Assembly: GCA_016125495.1 (NCBI GenBank)
Contig: WGLQ01000005.1
Location: 1 to 64,000, forward strand
DNA: 64,000 nucleotides
Direction: 5' to 3'
Source: Hyphomicrobiales bacterium
GTDB taxonomy: Bacteria > Pseudomonadota > Alphaproteobacteria > Rhizobiales > RI-29
How positions within the stretch are numbered: the first letter of the stretch is position 1; the number at the start of each line of letters is the position of its first letter. The position numbers were made by a program, and so were the translations under genes. Below the pieces are notes generated by a model. The model had not been told where the DNA came from and made no database searches. It saw only the letters and a program-made list of their open reading frames with translations. Positions 1 through 8,770 of this stretch are shown one piece after another.

Positions 1-162
1 GATGTGCGCGCGATGCTGGCGGCGATCGCCAGGCGCTGTAATGTGATCGGCTTCGATTTCGTCGAGGTCAATCCGCTGCTCGATGTCGGCACGGGGGCGA
101 CGAGCTATCTCGGCGCGGTGACGGCGGCGACGTTCCTCGGCTTCGTCACGGGCGCGGACTGA
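1..162 (+). CDS. Agmatinase/arginase-family ureohydrolase, C-terminal end (partial)
   Basis: The last 53 codons of a gene that begins left of the window. The reading frame from base 1 to the TGA at 160-162 contains GFDFVEVNPLLD followed by GATSYLGA, the usual C-terminal signature of agmatinase-type ureohydrolases. These enzymes hydrolyse a guanidino compound to urea with a binuclear manganese centre. The metal-binding Asp/His motifs lie outside the window, so substrate (agmatine, guanidinobutyrate, arginine and others) cannot be judged. The next gene starts 161 bases downstream on the same strand and appears unrelated in function. Confidence 0.8.
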   Translation, partial: DVRAMLAAIARRCNVIGFDFVEVNPLLDVGTGATSYLGAVTAATFLGFVTGAD

Positions 163-323
163 GGGGGTGCCGACCGGGGCGCGCGCCGCGCGTCCTGGAT
201 CGAAGTGACACACGTCAACAAGCGCGTTGCCGGCGCCGACCGCAACGACTATCGGGCGGTCGGCGCGTCTGCTAGCGATTCCATGGAGATCGGGGGGATC
301 GGACGCGGCCGGGGCGGGATCGC

Positions 324-1700
324 ATGCTCTTTCACAGCCAGCTTTTCATCCTGGCGTTCCTGCCGGTGACGGTTGCGCTCTATTATGCCTCGGCTCGGTC
401 GCCACGGGTGCGTGAGTGGTTGCTGATCGCGGCGTCGCTGTTCTTTTATTCCTGGTGGGACGTGCGCTTCCTGCCGCTGCTGCTGGCGCAGACACTGGTC
501 AGCTGGCTGGCGGCGGAGGGGGCCTTCCGGTTCGGGGCGCGCTGGCTGCTCGGGGCGGCGATCGCGGCGAACCTCGCCGTGCTCGGGCTCTACAAGTACC
601 TCGATTTCTTCGTTTCCATCGCCGAAGACGCCATCGGATCGCCGTTGCCTCGCGCGGACCTCATCCTTCCGATCGGCATCAGCTTCTACACCTTCCAGAT
701 CATCTCGTATCTGGCGGACGTGCTCCGGGGAGAGGCGCCGCGCTACGGCATCCGGCGGTTTTCCCTCTTCGTCGTTCTATTCCCCCAGCTCATCGCCGGG
801 CCGATCGTGCGGCACAACGAGATCGTGCCGCAGTTCGACCTCGATCCGATGCGCGAAGGTGTGGCGGAGCGCATCGCAAAGGGGCTGGTGCTGCTGGTGG
901 CGGGGCTGGTTGCCAAGGTGCATCTCGCCGACCGGTTGGCCGAGGTCGTCGATCCGATCTATGCGGCGGCGGGCGTGGGGCCGGTCACCTTCGCCGAGGC
1001 GGGCCTTGCCATCCTCGGGTTCGCGCTGCAAATCTTCCTCGATTTCGCGGCCTATTCGGAGATGGCGATCGGCATCGCACTGATGCTCGGCCTGACGCTT
1101 CCGATGAATTTCAACCAGCCGTACCGCGCTCAGAACCTCAGGGATTTCTGGCGGCGCTGGCACATGACGCTCTCGCGCTTCCTCAGGGACTATCTTTATA
1201 TTCCGCTCGGTGGCAGCCGCGCGGGCTGGTGGCGCTACGTGATGGCGAGCCTCGTGACGATGGGGCTCTGCGGTCTCTGGCACGGGGCGGGCTGGACGTT
1301 CATCATCTGGGGGCTGGCGCATGGGGTGGGGCTCGTCGTCTGTCGGGCCTGGCAGCTCGGGCGGCTTTCGATGCCGGCTCCGCTCGGCTGGCTGGCGACG
1401 TTTTCCTTCGCGGTTCTGCTCTTTGCGATCTTCCGGGCGCCGGACCTCGCGACGGCTGGTCACATCTACGGCGGTTTTTTCTTTCCGGCCGAGTGGGGGC
1501 AGATGCCTCGCGGCGGCACGCTCGTGCTGCTCGCCATCGCGCTCGCCATCGCGCTCGCCCCGCGGCCGATGCTGAGCCTCGTCGACGGCTGGCAGAGGCC
1601 GAGGCGCTGGATGGTGGCGGCGGTCGTCGTGGCGGCCGTCGCGGGCATTCTCGAGGTCGGCAAGGGCCAGCCCGAGACGTTCATCTATTTCCAGTTCTGA
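324..1700 (+). CDS. MBOAT-family O-acyltransferase (AlgI-like)
   Basis: Membrane-bound O-acyltransferase of 458 residues, the usual AlgI length, with many hydrophobic segments spread along the protein. Family landmarks are the RDFWRRWHMTLSRFLRDY block and a GLWHGAGWTF block whose His (residue 320) is the invariant MBOAT histidine. AlgI-type proteins move acyl groups across the inner membrane for transfer to an exported polysaccharide or cell-wall polymer. The gene 10 bases downstream encodes an SGNH-like protein with one N-terminal membrane helix, the typical partner that carries out the extracytoplasmic transfer, so the pair is probably a two-gene operon. The polymer being acylated cannot be inferred; no polymerase genes are near. 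The SD before the ATG is weak. Confidence 0.88.
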   Translation: MLFHSQLFILAFLPVTVALYYASARSPRVREWLLIAASLFFYSWWDVRFLPLLLAQTLVSWLAAEGAFRFGARWLLGAAIAANLAVLGLYKYLDFFVSIAEDAIGSPLPRADLILPIGISFYTFQIISYLADVLRGEAPRYGIRRFSLFVVLFPQLIAGPIVRHNEIVPQFDLDPMREGVAERIAKGLVLLVAGLVAKVHLADRLAEVVDPIYAAAGVGPVTFAEAGLAILGFALQIFLDFAAYSEMAIGIALMLGLTLPMNFNQPYRAQNLRDFWRRWHMTLSRFLRDYLYIPLGGSRAGWWRYVMASLVTMGLCGLWHGAGWTFIIWGLAHGVGLVVCRAWQLGRLSMPAPLGWLATFSFAVLLFAIFRAPDLATAGHIYGGFFFPAEWGQMPRGGTLVLLAIALAIALAPRPMLSLVDGWQRPRRWMVAAVVVAAVAGILEVGKGQPETFIYFQF

Positions 1701-1710
1701 GGAGGGCGGG

Positions 1711-2730
1711 ATGGACTGGAGCCGATTCCTCAGGGCGAGCCTCTTCGGTATCGCGGCGGTCCTGGTGGCCATCCTCGCATTCGTCGCGCTCATGGACCCC
1801 TATGGGAACCTCCGCCACAGGCTCGCCGGTCCCCACGTCGCAATGGACCTCAACCAGCGCTATCAATTCCCCTCCATCATTTTCAGCGGCGAGTTCGATT
1901 CGCTCGTCATCGGCACATCGACGGCGCGGCTCCTCGAGCCTACCCGCCTCGAAGCGGCCTTCGGCGGGCGCTTCGCCAATCTCGGCATGAATGCGAGTAC
2001 GGCCTTCGAGCAGTCACAACTGATGAAGCTCTTCCTACGCGAAGTCGCGCGGCCGCATGCGCTCGTGATCGGGATCGACCATGCCTGGTGCGCAGCGGAT
2101 GCGGATGTCGAGCGCACGACCCATCGTGGCTTTCCGCCCTGGATCTACGACGACAACCCCTGGAACGACTGGCTTTATCTCCTCAATGCGAAGTCGGTCG
2201 AGATCGCGGGACGCCAGCTCGGGGCAAGGCTCGGGCTCGAGGAGCCGCGCATTCCCCGCGCGGGCTTCGGCGTTTCCATCCACGATGAGGCGACCTACGA
2301 TCCCCTGAAGGCCAAGGTGCGGATCGCGGAGTATGGCGAGGTCTCGGCGGCGCCGCGACGCGAACTGCCGGCGCTGGTCTGGCTCGAGGACGTGCTCGCG
2401 GTTGCGCCGCGCGAAATGCTGAAGCTCGCCATCGTGATCCCCGTGCACGTCAGAGCGCAACCCGTCCCCGGATCGCCCGCCGAGGCGCACGAAGCCGAAT
2501 GCAAGCGGCGGATCGCGGAGATCGGGGCGCGCCATGGCGCGACGGTCGTGGATTTTCGGTACCCCTCTCCGCTGACCCGCGAGGACGGCAACTACTGGGA
2601 TGCGCTGCACTGGCGGTTGCCGATCGGCCAGCGGATCATCGAGGGCGCGCTTGCGGCGGTGGAGGGAAAATCGGGGCCGGAATGGCGGCTCCTGGCGCGA
2701 CCTGGTGTGGTCGAGGCCAAGAGGTTCTGA
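1711..2730 (+). CDS. SGNH-hydrolase-like protein, probable acyl-transfer partner of the MBOAT protein
   Basis: 339 residues with a single N-terminal membrane helix (about residues 9-27) and an otherwise soluble, probably periplasmic body. Two features recall the SGNH fold of AlgX/AlgJ-type acetyltransferases: SLVIGTSTAR near residue 70, where the nucleophile Ser would follow Gly-Thr, and DALHW near residue 297, a D-x-x-H block V. A GIDHAWC segment lies between them. The gene starts 10 bases after the MBOAT stop, following a GGAGG-type ribosome site (gaggagggcggg), so co-expression is very likely. Proposed role: final transfer of acyl groups to a surface polysaccharide. It ends 9 bases from the convergent sulfatase gene. 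The fold assignment rests on short motifs. Confidence 0.65.
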   Translation: MDWSRFLRASLFGIAAVLVAILAFVALMDPYGNLRHRLAGPHVAMDLNQRYQFPSIIFSGEFDSLVIGTSTARLLEPTRLEAAFGGRFANLGMNASTAFEQSQLMKLFLREVARPHALVIGIDHAWCAADADVERTTHRGFPPWIYDDNPWNDWLYLLNAKSVEIAGRQLGARLGLEEPRIPRAGFGVSIHDEATYDPLKAKVRIAEYGEVSAAPRRELPALVWLEDVLAVAPREMLKLAIVIPVHVRAQPVPGSPAEAHEAECKRRIAEIGARHGATVVDFRYPSPLTREDGNYWDALHWRLPIGQRIIEGALAAVEGKSGPEWRLLARPGVVEAKRF

Positions 2731-2739
2731 CGGAGTTTC

Positions 2740-4227
2740 TCAGAGCGCGGGTCCCGTCTTCATCCTCTCCTGCTCATCGGGTGTCGGGGTGTGGTTGAAC
2801 AGGTAGGCGCTTTCGCAGGCTTGCCTTCCGCCGAGTGCCGCGATGCGGGCGCCCTGGTCCGCGAAACAGCGGGCGTTGACCTCCTCGGGATCGCAGACGG
2901 CGGTAAGGCGCCGGGCACCTTCCGTGAGGGCCGCCGCAACCTCCGGCCGCCACCTGCTTTCGGGAGCGAGATCCTCGAGTTCGTGCGGATCGGCCGACAG
3001 GTCGAAGAGTTGCGGCGGCTGGCCGACGTAGGCGATGTATTTCCACGACTGCCAGCGAACCATGAAGGTTCCGGTCTTGGAGCCGCCGTCGTGATATTCG
3101 CTGAAGGCGGTGCGCTCGAGGTCGTCGGGTTCGCATGCGAGTGCGGCGAGGGAGCGGCCCGGCAGGGCGCGGCTCCAGTCGTCGTCGGGGCTGCCGGTGA
3201 CGGAGACCGCGGTCGGGGCGAGGTCGAGGAGGCTCGCCGCGGTCGCCACCTTGCGGCCGGCGGGAATTCCGGGGCCGGCAACGATGAGGGGGACGCCGGC
3301 CGAGGCCTCGTACATGAGCTGCTTGGTCCAATAGCCCTGGTCGCCGAGCATCTCGCCGTGGTCGGAGGTGTAGAGGACCATCGTGTCATCGCGCGCGCCG
3401 CTGGAATCGAGCGCAGTCAGAATGCGACCGACGCAATGGTCCATGAAGCTGACGAGCCCATAGTAGGCGACGCGGGCCTCGCGCATGCGCTGCTCGTCGA
3501 AATAGCGATCGTAATCGTAGAACGAGGCGATGTTGCGCAGTTCGGGATGGCTCGGCGGGCGGCGCTCGCCAAAGCCGATCGGCAGGTCGACGGTTGCGGG
3601 ATCGTAGAGATCGAAGAACTCGCGCGGCGCGCGCAGGGGATAGTGGGGGCTTACGAGGGAGACGAATGCGGCCCACGGCTCGGCACCCCGCGCCCGCGAG
3701 GCGAGCCAGTGCTCGGCGGCATCGGTTATGGCGCGGTCGTAGTCGGTGTAGCTCGAGGGGCCGGCCCCGACGTCGTCAGCCAGCTCGGCCGCGGAGGTAT
3801 AAGGTGGCGGGTCCTGCCGCAGAAGGCCGATCGCCCAGCCGACACCGCCGACGACGTGCATCGGGAGGATCTCCTCGGAAAAGCCGTTGTCGTCGGCGCC
3901 GGAGCGGAAATGCAGCTTGCCGATGGAGACCACCTCGCGACCGGCATCGCGCAGATGGTGCATCCAGGTCCGGCGCCGGCCGTCGTAGGGGGTGGCGCTG
4001 TCCCAATAGCCGATGCGGTGGACATGATCGCCACACGCGATGGCGGCGCGCGTCGGCACGCACATCGGCGAGGGCGTATAGGCATTGGTGAACATGCTGC
4101 CGCGAGCGGCGAGCGCGTCGATGTTGGGCGTGCGCACGATGGCGTGGCCAGCGCACCCCATCGCATCCTTGCGGTGTTCGTCGGAAATGATGATCAGGAG
4201 GTTCTTCGGCTTCCCGCTGTCAGCCAT
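2740..4227 (-). CDS. Type I sulfatase (CxPxR formylglycine class)
   Basis: 495 residues of the alkaline-phosphatase superfamily. The N-terminus LLIIISDEHR supplies the first metal aspartate (Asp16), and SPMCVPTR places the formylglycine cysteine at residue 56 with Arg60, the C-x-P-x-R type matured by aerobic FGE. TSDHGEMLGDQG gives the later metal-binding Asp-His. The family cleaves sulfate esters; the substrate is not predictable here, although the sequence resembles arylsulfatase/choline-sulfatase relatives rather than phosphonate hydrolases (Cys, not Ser, at the active site). No export signal is seen, so it is probably cytoplasmic. A second sulfatase (betC) lies 8.7 kb away. No gene with intact FGE cysteines is in the window. 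Confidence 0.88.
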   Translation of the reverse strand: MADSGKPKNLLIIISDEHRKDAMGCAGHAIVRTPNIDALAARGSMFTNAYTPSPMCVPTRAAIACGDHVHRIGYWDSATPYDGRRRTWMHHLRDAGREVVSIGKLHFRSGADDNGFSEEILPMHVVGGVGWAIGLLRQDPPPYTSAAELADDVGAGPSSYTDYDRAITDAAEHWLASRARGAEPWAAFVSLVSPHYPLRAPREFFDLYDPATVDLPIGFGERRPPSHPELRNIASFYDYDRYFDEQRMREARVAYYGLVSFMDHCVGRILTALDSSGARDDTMVLYTSDHGEMLGDQGYWTKQLMYEASAGVPLIVAGPGIPAGRKVATAASLLDLAPTAVSVTGSPDDDWSRALPGRSLAALACEPDDLERTAFSEYHDGGSKTGTFMVRWQSWKYIAYVGQPPQLFDLSADPHELEDLAPESRWRPEVAAALTEGARRLTAVCDPEEVNARCFADQGARIAALGGRQACESAYLFNHTPTPDEQERMKTGPAL

Positions 4228-4273
4228 GAGGTTCGCTCCGCCTCTGGGTAAACGGCCAGGTGGGCCGCTAGCC

Positions 4274-5062
4274 TCACTTCAGCATGAAACGCGTCAGATG
4301 GCGAGCGACGTCGGCGGCGGCCTCGAGGAGGATGGCGTGCTTGACCTCGGGCAGCACGACGAGTTCGGCAGCGGGCATCGCCTCGGCGATGAGACGGTTG
4401 AGGCGGGGGTTGCAGCCGCCGTCGTTCTCGCCGGTGAGAACGAGCGCACGGTGGGAGATTTCGTGCAGCCAGGGACCCATCTCGGTGCCGGCGTAGATGC
4501 GAAAGACGTTCATGAAGACATTAGCGTCGGTCGCGACGACCTGGTCGAGGCGGCGACGCACGATGTCCGGGTTGGCGGCAATGAAGGGGTCGGTGAACCA
4601 GCGGGCGGTGAGCGTTTCGAGGACCCGGGGAATGCCCTTTTCCTCCATGGCGTTGACGACGCCCCACACCTTGGTGCTGTCGTCCGCGGTGCGGAAGGCA
4701 GCCGTAGAGAGAAGGCCGAGGGAAAGAACACGATCGGGAAACCGGCGGGCGTAGGCGGGACCGATCATGCCGCCGAGGGAATGGCCGGCGATGTGGACGC
4801 GGGAAAAGCCCGAACGCTCGCGCACCCGATCGAGATCGGCAACGAGCTCGTCGAGGCCGAACGGGGCATCGGGGACCGGTGAGGCGCCATGGCCGCGAAG
4901 ATCATAGGAGACGAGCGTGAACCGGTTGGTGAGCAGTGGGGCAACGAGGCGCCAGGCGTCGCGCGCCGCGCCGATGCCATGCACCAGGACCAGCGGTGGT
5001 CCCGCGCCCTCGACGGTCATGGCGCAGTCGATCGGGGTCGCTTCCATGGCCGGGGCTCCCAT
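4274..5062 (-). CDS. Alpha/beta-fold hydrolase (enol-lactonase/esterase type)
   Basis: 262 residues with a standard alpha/beta-hydrolase layout: oxyanion region LVLVHGIG (about 24-31), nucleophile elbow GHSLGG with Ser95, acid in TGENDGG and His in VKHAILLE. The overall form resembles 3-oxoadipate enol-lactonase (PcaD) and related esterases. Its ATG overlaps the stop of the upstream tautomerase gene (TGATG), so translation is coupled, and a flavin monooxygenase gene lies just upstream of that. This suggests ring or side-chain breakdown: oxygenation, tautomerisation, then hydrolysis. The substrate is unknown. Confidence 0.85.
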   Translation of the reverse strand: MGAPAMEATPIDCAMTVEGAGPPLVLVHGIGAARDAWRLVAPLLTNRFTLVSYDLRGHGASPVPDAPFGLDELVADLDRVRERSGFSRVHIAGHSLGGMIGPAYARRFPDRVLSLGLLSTAAFRTADDSTKVWGVVNAMEEKGIPRVLETLTARWFTDPFIAANPDIVRRRLDQVVATDANVFMNVFRIYAGTEMGPWLHEISHRALVLTGENDGGCNPRLNRLIAEAMPAAELVVLPEVKHAILLEAAADVARHLTRFMLK

Positions 5063-5271
5063 CAGGACTTCTCGGGCGTGTCGGGATATTTATCCGAGCA
5101 GAGTACGCCTCCGGAGCCCCAGTCGCCCTTGGCGACGTCGGTGATGACGATCTGGACGGCCTCCGGCTTGCCACCGCAGGTGCGCACGAAGGCGTCGGTC
5201 AGCTCGCGCACCAGCGCGCGCTTCTGATCGGTGCTGCGCCCCGGGAACATTTCCACCCTGATGATAGGCAT
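5062..5271 (-). CDS. 4-oxalocrotonate tautomerase family protein
   Basis: 69 residues starting MPIIRVEMFPGRS. The proline directly after Met is the catalytic N-terminal base of the tautomerase superfamily, which fixes the start at 5271 although the open frame extends further upstream. The length is slightly above the 62 residues usual for 4-OT, with a hydrophilic tail. Family members convert enol and keto acids in aromatic and other catabolic routes. The gene sits between a flavin monooxygenase and a hydrolase, with a TGATG overlap to the latter. Confidence 0.85.
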   Translation of the reverse strand: MPIIRVEMFPGRSTDQKRALVRELTDAFVRTCGGKPEAVQIVITDVAKGDWGSGGVLCSDKYPDTPEKS

Positions 5272-5297
5272 GACATTCTCCGTTCGATGAATGAGAA

Positions 5298-6353
5298 CTA
5301 CTCGGCCGCAGCGCTGGCGGGTCGGTTGGTCGCCGAGCGACGTCCGGTGAAATGTGGCATCACCTCCTCGGCGAAGCGATGGAGGCATTCGAGGGTCTCG
5401 GCCTGGCTCGCGCCGAAATTCACGCTGAGGATCATACGGTCGACACCGGCCTCGGCGTAGGGGGCGAGCTTGTCGATCATCTCCTGGGGCGTGCAGATGA
5501 GGAGGCTTTCGGCGAGCTGCTCGATGGTCTGGCGGCGCGGCAGCGGCTTTATCATCCCGTGTTCGACGATGCCGGGACCGGTGTAGACGTTGTCGAAGCG
5601 GCTGTAGTAGTCGTTCGCGGCCTCGATCTTGGCGCGCCGGTCGGCCTCGCCCGTGGCGATGAAGGCGACGCGCGAGAGCGAAAGCGTCAGGTGCGCACCT
5701 GCCTCACCCATCTCCTCCTTGGCTCGGGTGAAGGCGCCGACCTGATCCAACATCATTTGGTGGTCGCCCGAAAGCGGTGTCGTCTGGATGTGGAAGCCGC
5801 GCTTGGTGCAGGCATAAATCCCCTCAGGCACCATCACCGCCATCATCAACTTGATGGGACGAACCGGGCGCGGCATCACCGTCAAGGGCTCGAAGTCGTA
5901 GTATTTCCCCTTCCAGGATACCTCCTCGCGGGTCAGCAGCGCCTGGAGGACATCGAGGCTCTCGTCGAATTTCTCGCGGCTGACGGCGAGCGGCACGCCG
6001 AGGCGGTCCATCTCGAAACCGAAGGCGCCGCGGCCGACGCCGAGATGGAGGCGGCCACCCGTCAGGATGTCGGCGACGATCACCTCGCCGGCGTAAATGC
6101 GCATGTCGTGCAGCGGGAGCACGACGACGGAGGTCAGGATCTTGATGCTCCGCGTGCGTTCGGCGATCTGCACGGCGAGTTGGAGCGGGGCCGGCAGCAT
6201 CAGGATGTTGATGAGGTGATGCTCGGTGAGCGAGACGGCGTCGAAGCCGAGGCGGTCGGCGAGGACGGCCTGCTCGACCATGGCGGCATAGAGGTTGTCA
6301 CCACCGACGCTCTTGTCGGGATAGTAGGCCGATAGCTGGATGCTGAATTCCAT
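5298..6353 (-). CDS. LLM-class flavin-dependent oxidoreductase (bacterial luciferase-like)
   Basis: 351 residues when started at the ATG giving MEFSIQLSAYYPD; longer open frame upstream has no family character. Typical luciferase-like TIM-barrel segments are GFDAVSLTEHHL, LHDMRIYAGEVIVADILTGG and LGVGRGAFGFEMDRLGV. Enzymes of this class use reduced flavin and oxygen for monooxygenation of small organic substrates. The gene is first in a leftward set with the tautomerase (26-base gap) and alpha/beta hydrolase, and is divergent from a LysR regulator across 131 bases that contain a LysR-type palindrome, so it is probably induced through that regulator. Confidence 0.88.
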   Translation of the reverse strand: MEFSIQLSAYYPDKSVGGDNLYAAMVEQAVLADRLGFDAVSLTEHHLINILMLPAPLQLAVQIAERTRSIKILTSVVVLPLHDMRIYAGEVIVADILTGGRLHLGVGRGAFGFEMDRLGVPLAVSREKFDESLDVLQALLTREEVSWKGKYYDFEPLTVMPRPVRPIKLMMAVMVPEGIYACTKRGFHIQTTPLSGDHQMMLDQVGAFTRAKEEMGEAGAHLTLSLSRVAFIATGEADRRAKIEAANDYYSRFDNVYTGPGIVEHGMIKPLPRRQTIEQLAESLLICTPQEMIDKLAPYAEAGVDRMILSVNFGASQAETLECLHRFAEEVMPHFTGRRSATNRPASAAAE

Positions 6354-6450
6354 CGATGCGAACCCTCCCCCTTGCCGGCCGTCGATGCGACCTGCCAGCA
6401 CCATCGCGCAGAACGCTCGATCTTGAAAATGAAAACTTATGCACTGATAG

Positions 6451-6465
6451 TTCGATAGTTTCGAA
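6451..6465. promoter_or_regulatory. Candidate LysR-type regulator box
   Basis: TTCGATAGTTTCGAA is a perfect inverted repeat (TTCGA, 5-base spacer, TCGAA) and contains the T-N11-A pattern that LysR regulators bind. It lies 20 bases before the LysR gene start and about 98 bases before the divergent flavin monooxygenase start, in the most AT-rich part of this intergenic region. That position suits autoregulation plus control of the catabolic genes. No effector is predicted. Confidence 0.55.
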
Positions 6466-6484
6466 CCAGGGATCGCGAACTCGG

Positions 6485-7321
6485 ATGAACCTTGCCGCAC
6501 TGCGCACCTTTCTGGCCGTGGTCGAGGCGGGCAACCTCAACAAGGCGGCCGAGCACCTCAACGTCACCCAATCGACGGTGACGGCGCGCCTCGATGCGCT
6601 CGAGGAGACGCTGGGCCAGCCACTGCTGGTGCGCTCACGGCGTGGCGCGCAACTGACGCGCGCGGGCTTTGCTTTCCAGCGCCATGCTGAACTCATGGTG
6701 CAGGCCTGGGAGCAGGCGCGAAAGGCGGTCGGCCTGCCGCGCGGGTTCTCCGGGCTGTTCAGTTTCGCCAGCCATCCGGACCTCTGGGAAAGCGCTGGGG
6801 CGGCCTGGCTGGAGCGGGCGCGGCGGGCGCAGCCGGAACTCGCATTCGAGGCCTGGCCCGGGACGCTGCGTGAGATCGAACTCTGGCTCTCGAGCGGGCT
6901 GACCGATGCCGCGCTGACGACCGAGCCGATCGCCGGTCCCGGTGTCGCCTCGCGCGAGATCACGCGCGAGCGGCTGGTGCAGGTGGCGAGCGTTGCCCGG
7001 CGCGTCCAGCGCTGGGACCCGGCGTACATCTATGTCGATCTCGGCCCCGAGTTCCGGCGCCAGCATTCACTGGCCTGGCCGGTCGATGAGACCGCCTACA
7101 TGACATTCGGCGCGAGTCGGTGGGCGCTCGACTTTCTCCTGTCGCGGGGCGGGTCGGCATACCTTCCTTGGGGCCTCGCCGGCCCGCAGGTGGCGGCCGG
7201 CCGGCTCCATCCGGTCGAGGGAGCGCCAGAGTTCTCGCGGCCGGTCCACCTCGTTTGGCGCGAAGCGAGCCTGCAGGCTCACCCCTGGATCGGCGATTGC
7301 AATCCGGAGCCCGGTGGCTGA
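6485..7321 (+). CDS. LysR-family transcriptional regulator
   Basis: 278 residues, slightly short for the family. The N-terminal winged helix-turn-helix is clear: MNLAALRTFLAVVEAGNLNK followed by AAEHLNVTQSTVTARLDALE and LGQPLLVRSRRGAQLTRAG. The remainder is the effector-binding domain. The start is placed at the ATG that begins the LysR pattern rather than at the open frame further upstream. It is divergent from the monooxygenase-tautomerase-hydrolase set, the usual arrangement for a regulator of the adjacent catabolic genes, and a T-N11-A palindrome sits just before its start. Confidence 0.9.
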   Translation: MNLAALRTFLAVVEAGNLNKAAEHLNVTQSTVTARLDALEETLGQPLLVRSRRGAQLTRAGFAFQRHAELMVQAWEQARKAVGLPRGFSGLFSFASHPDLWESAGAAWLERARRAQPELAFEAWPGTLREIELWLSSGLTDAALTTEPIAGPGVASREITRERLVQVASVARRVQRWDPAYIYVDLGPEFRRQHSLAWPVDETAYMTFGASRWALDFLLSRGGSAYLPWGLAGPQVAAGRLHPVEGAPEFSRPVHLVWREASLQAHPWIGDCNPEPGG

Positions 7322-7345
7322 GGCGCCGGGCACGACGGCCGGTGA

Positions 7346-8239
7346 CTATTTCTTTTCCTCGGGTTGGCAGAGGAAAATCGGTGGTTCGTAGCGGAACGGG
7401 CGCACGGTGATGAAGGCCTCCGGCTTGCTCCAGGCCGAGGAGTTGTCGACCGCCATCCACTCGCCGATGGTGACGCCGACGTGGCGGAAAAGAACGCCGC
7501 CCTTCTTTTCCCGATCGACGTGGACGCCGCGGCCGATGCGCGGTAGGGGGCCCTCGTAGTGCGAATTCCAGGCGACGAGGCAACCGGCTCGCTGGGTGTC
7601 CGACGGCCGCCAGCCTGCTTTCCAGGCCATGTCATAGATCGCCTTGGCGTCGGCGGTGGACTTGGCCCACTTGCAGCCAGCCTGCTTCAGGATGGCGTAG
7701 ACGACGAGGGCGCAGGAATTGTAGCCCGGCATGTCGTCGACACGGGTCGCGGCGGTGTGCGTGCGAACACCGTAGAGGAGGCCGTTCTTGCCGGCATCGA
7801 AGGCATTGGGTGCTTCGCTCGCGTAGTGGGTGATGGCCTCCGGCGAGCAGTCGGCGGCGGGCGGTGTGGCGAGGCCCTGGCCGTCGGTGGAAACGAGGCT
7901 GACGAGGCCCGTGCCGCCCAGGCTCCAGCTGCCATCCACCCCGGCAGAGACATAGGCGCCGGTCGTTTGAGGCAGGTGGGAGGCGTCGACCGCACCGAGC
8001 CGGGGGGCGAGTTCCCCGGTATCGGGGACCGCGGGCTCGGTCGACGGGCGGACCTGCGTTTCGGAGCCTGCCGGCGCCGGCCGGCTTTCACGCCCGATGA
8101 AGGACCAAAGGGCGCCGAGACTGCCGCGATAGCTCGGGGACTGCCCGGGCTCACTCGCGAGGGACGAGGGAGGCGACAGAAGCGCAACGAGCGCGCCCGC
8201 GAGCAGAATCGAAGGAAGGAAGCGGGGCGGCGCGCTCAC
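7346..8239 (-). CDS. Secreted protein with a papain-like (CHAP/NlpC-type) cysteine hydrolase pattern
   Basis: 297 residues with an N-terminal signal peptide (hydrophobic stretch about 9-28, cleavage near SLAS). A low-complexity region follows to about residue 130. The C-terminal domain has GYNSCALVVYAILKQAG with Cys176 at the start of a helix, FRHVGVTIGEW with His253 on a strand, and AVDNSS shortly after. This Cys-His-Asn/Asp order is that of papain-like cell-wall peptidases (CHAP, NlpC/P60). The GTG start overlaps the stop of the upstream Rid gene by four bases, with GGGAG about seven bases before it. I did not recognise a specific family, so the peptidase call is inference. Confidence 0.5.
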   Translation of the reverse strand: MSAPPRFLPSILLAGALVALLSPPSSLASEPGQSPSYRGSLGALWSFIGRESRPAPAGSETQVRPSTEPAVPDTGELAPRLGAVDASHLPQTTGAYVSAGVDGSWSLGGTGLVSLVSTDGQGLATPPAADCSPEAITHYASEAPNAFDAGKNGLLYGVRTHTAATRVDDMPGYNSCALVVYAILKQAGCKWAKSTADAKAIYDMAWKAGWRPSDTQRAGCLVAWNSHYEGPLPRIGRGVHVDREKKGGVLFRHVGVTIGEWMAVDNSSAWSKPEAFITVRPFRYEPPIFLCQPEEKK

Positions 8240-8673
8240 GAGCGGGCTCCCGGCTCGACTCGCGCGATCACGTCGATCTCGAGCAGGAAATCGGGATGGG
8301 CGAGACCTGAGATGATGAGCATCGTGTGGGGCGGATAGCCGGGACCCGCGAAATAGCGCGGGAAGAGTTCGGCGCGGGCCTCGCGGAACGGTTGAACATG
8401 GGCGGGATCGACGAGGTAGGACGTGACCATGGCGACGTCGTTGCAGGACGCTCCCGCCCCCTCGAGCACGCCGGCGATATTGGCGAGCACCTGGGCGAAC
8501 TGGGCCTTGAAGTCACCCTTGCCGACGATCGCACCCTTGGCATCGACCGCCACCTGGCCCGATACGAACAGCAATTCGCCGCCCGGGGCGACGCGGGCGA
8601 GCTGGCTGTAGGCGCTCTGTGGGGCGACGGCGCCGGGCGGGTTCTCGTAGCGGACGGCAGGGGAAGCGGGCAT
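8236..8673 (-). CDS. Rid (YjgF/YER057c/UK114) family protein
   Basis: 145 residues with the Rid core: LLFVSGQVAVDAKG, FKAQFAQVLANIAGVLEGAG, and a terminal LLEIDVIARVE strand. RidA proper deaminates reactive enamine/imine intermediates using an Arg in the ARS-x-V-E-V segment. Here the equivalent stretch reads PPHTMLIISGL, so that Arg appears replaced, placing the protein with the non-RidA subfamilies. The start is at the ATG giving MPASPAVRYENPPG. It is coupled to the downstream secreted protein by a GTGA overlap. Confidence 0.8.
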   Translation of the reverse strand: MPASPAVRYENPPGAVAPQSAYSQLARVAPGGELLFVSGQVAVDAKGAIVGKGDFKAQFAQVLANIAGVLEGAGASCNDVAMVTSYLVDPAHVQPFREARAELFPRYFAGPGYPPHTMLIISGLAHPDFLLEIDVIARVEPGARS

Positions 8674-8770
8674 GGCTAACCTCCGAGGCTCCATTCGGGG
8701 CGTGAGTCGGCAGGCGATCACCCACAGAATCGGCGTTCGTGTGGCACTTGGCAAGCGGTGGGCGGTCCGG

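Noticed and set aside
2791-4251. 486-codon open frame antisense to the sulfatase gene
   Set aside because: It mirrors the sulfatase in a GC-rich genome; the translation has no domain or helix pattern, while the opposite strand has all sulfatase motifs.
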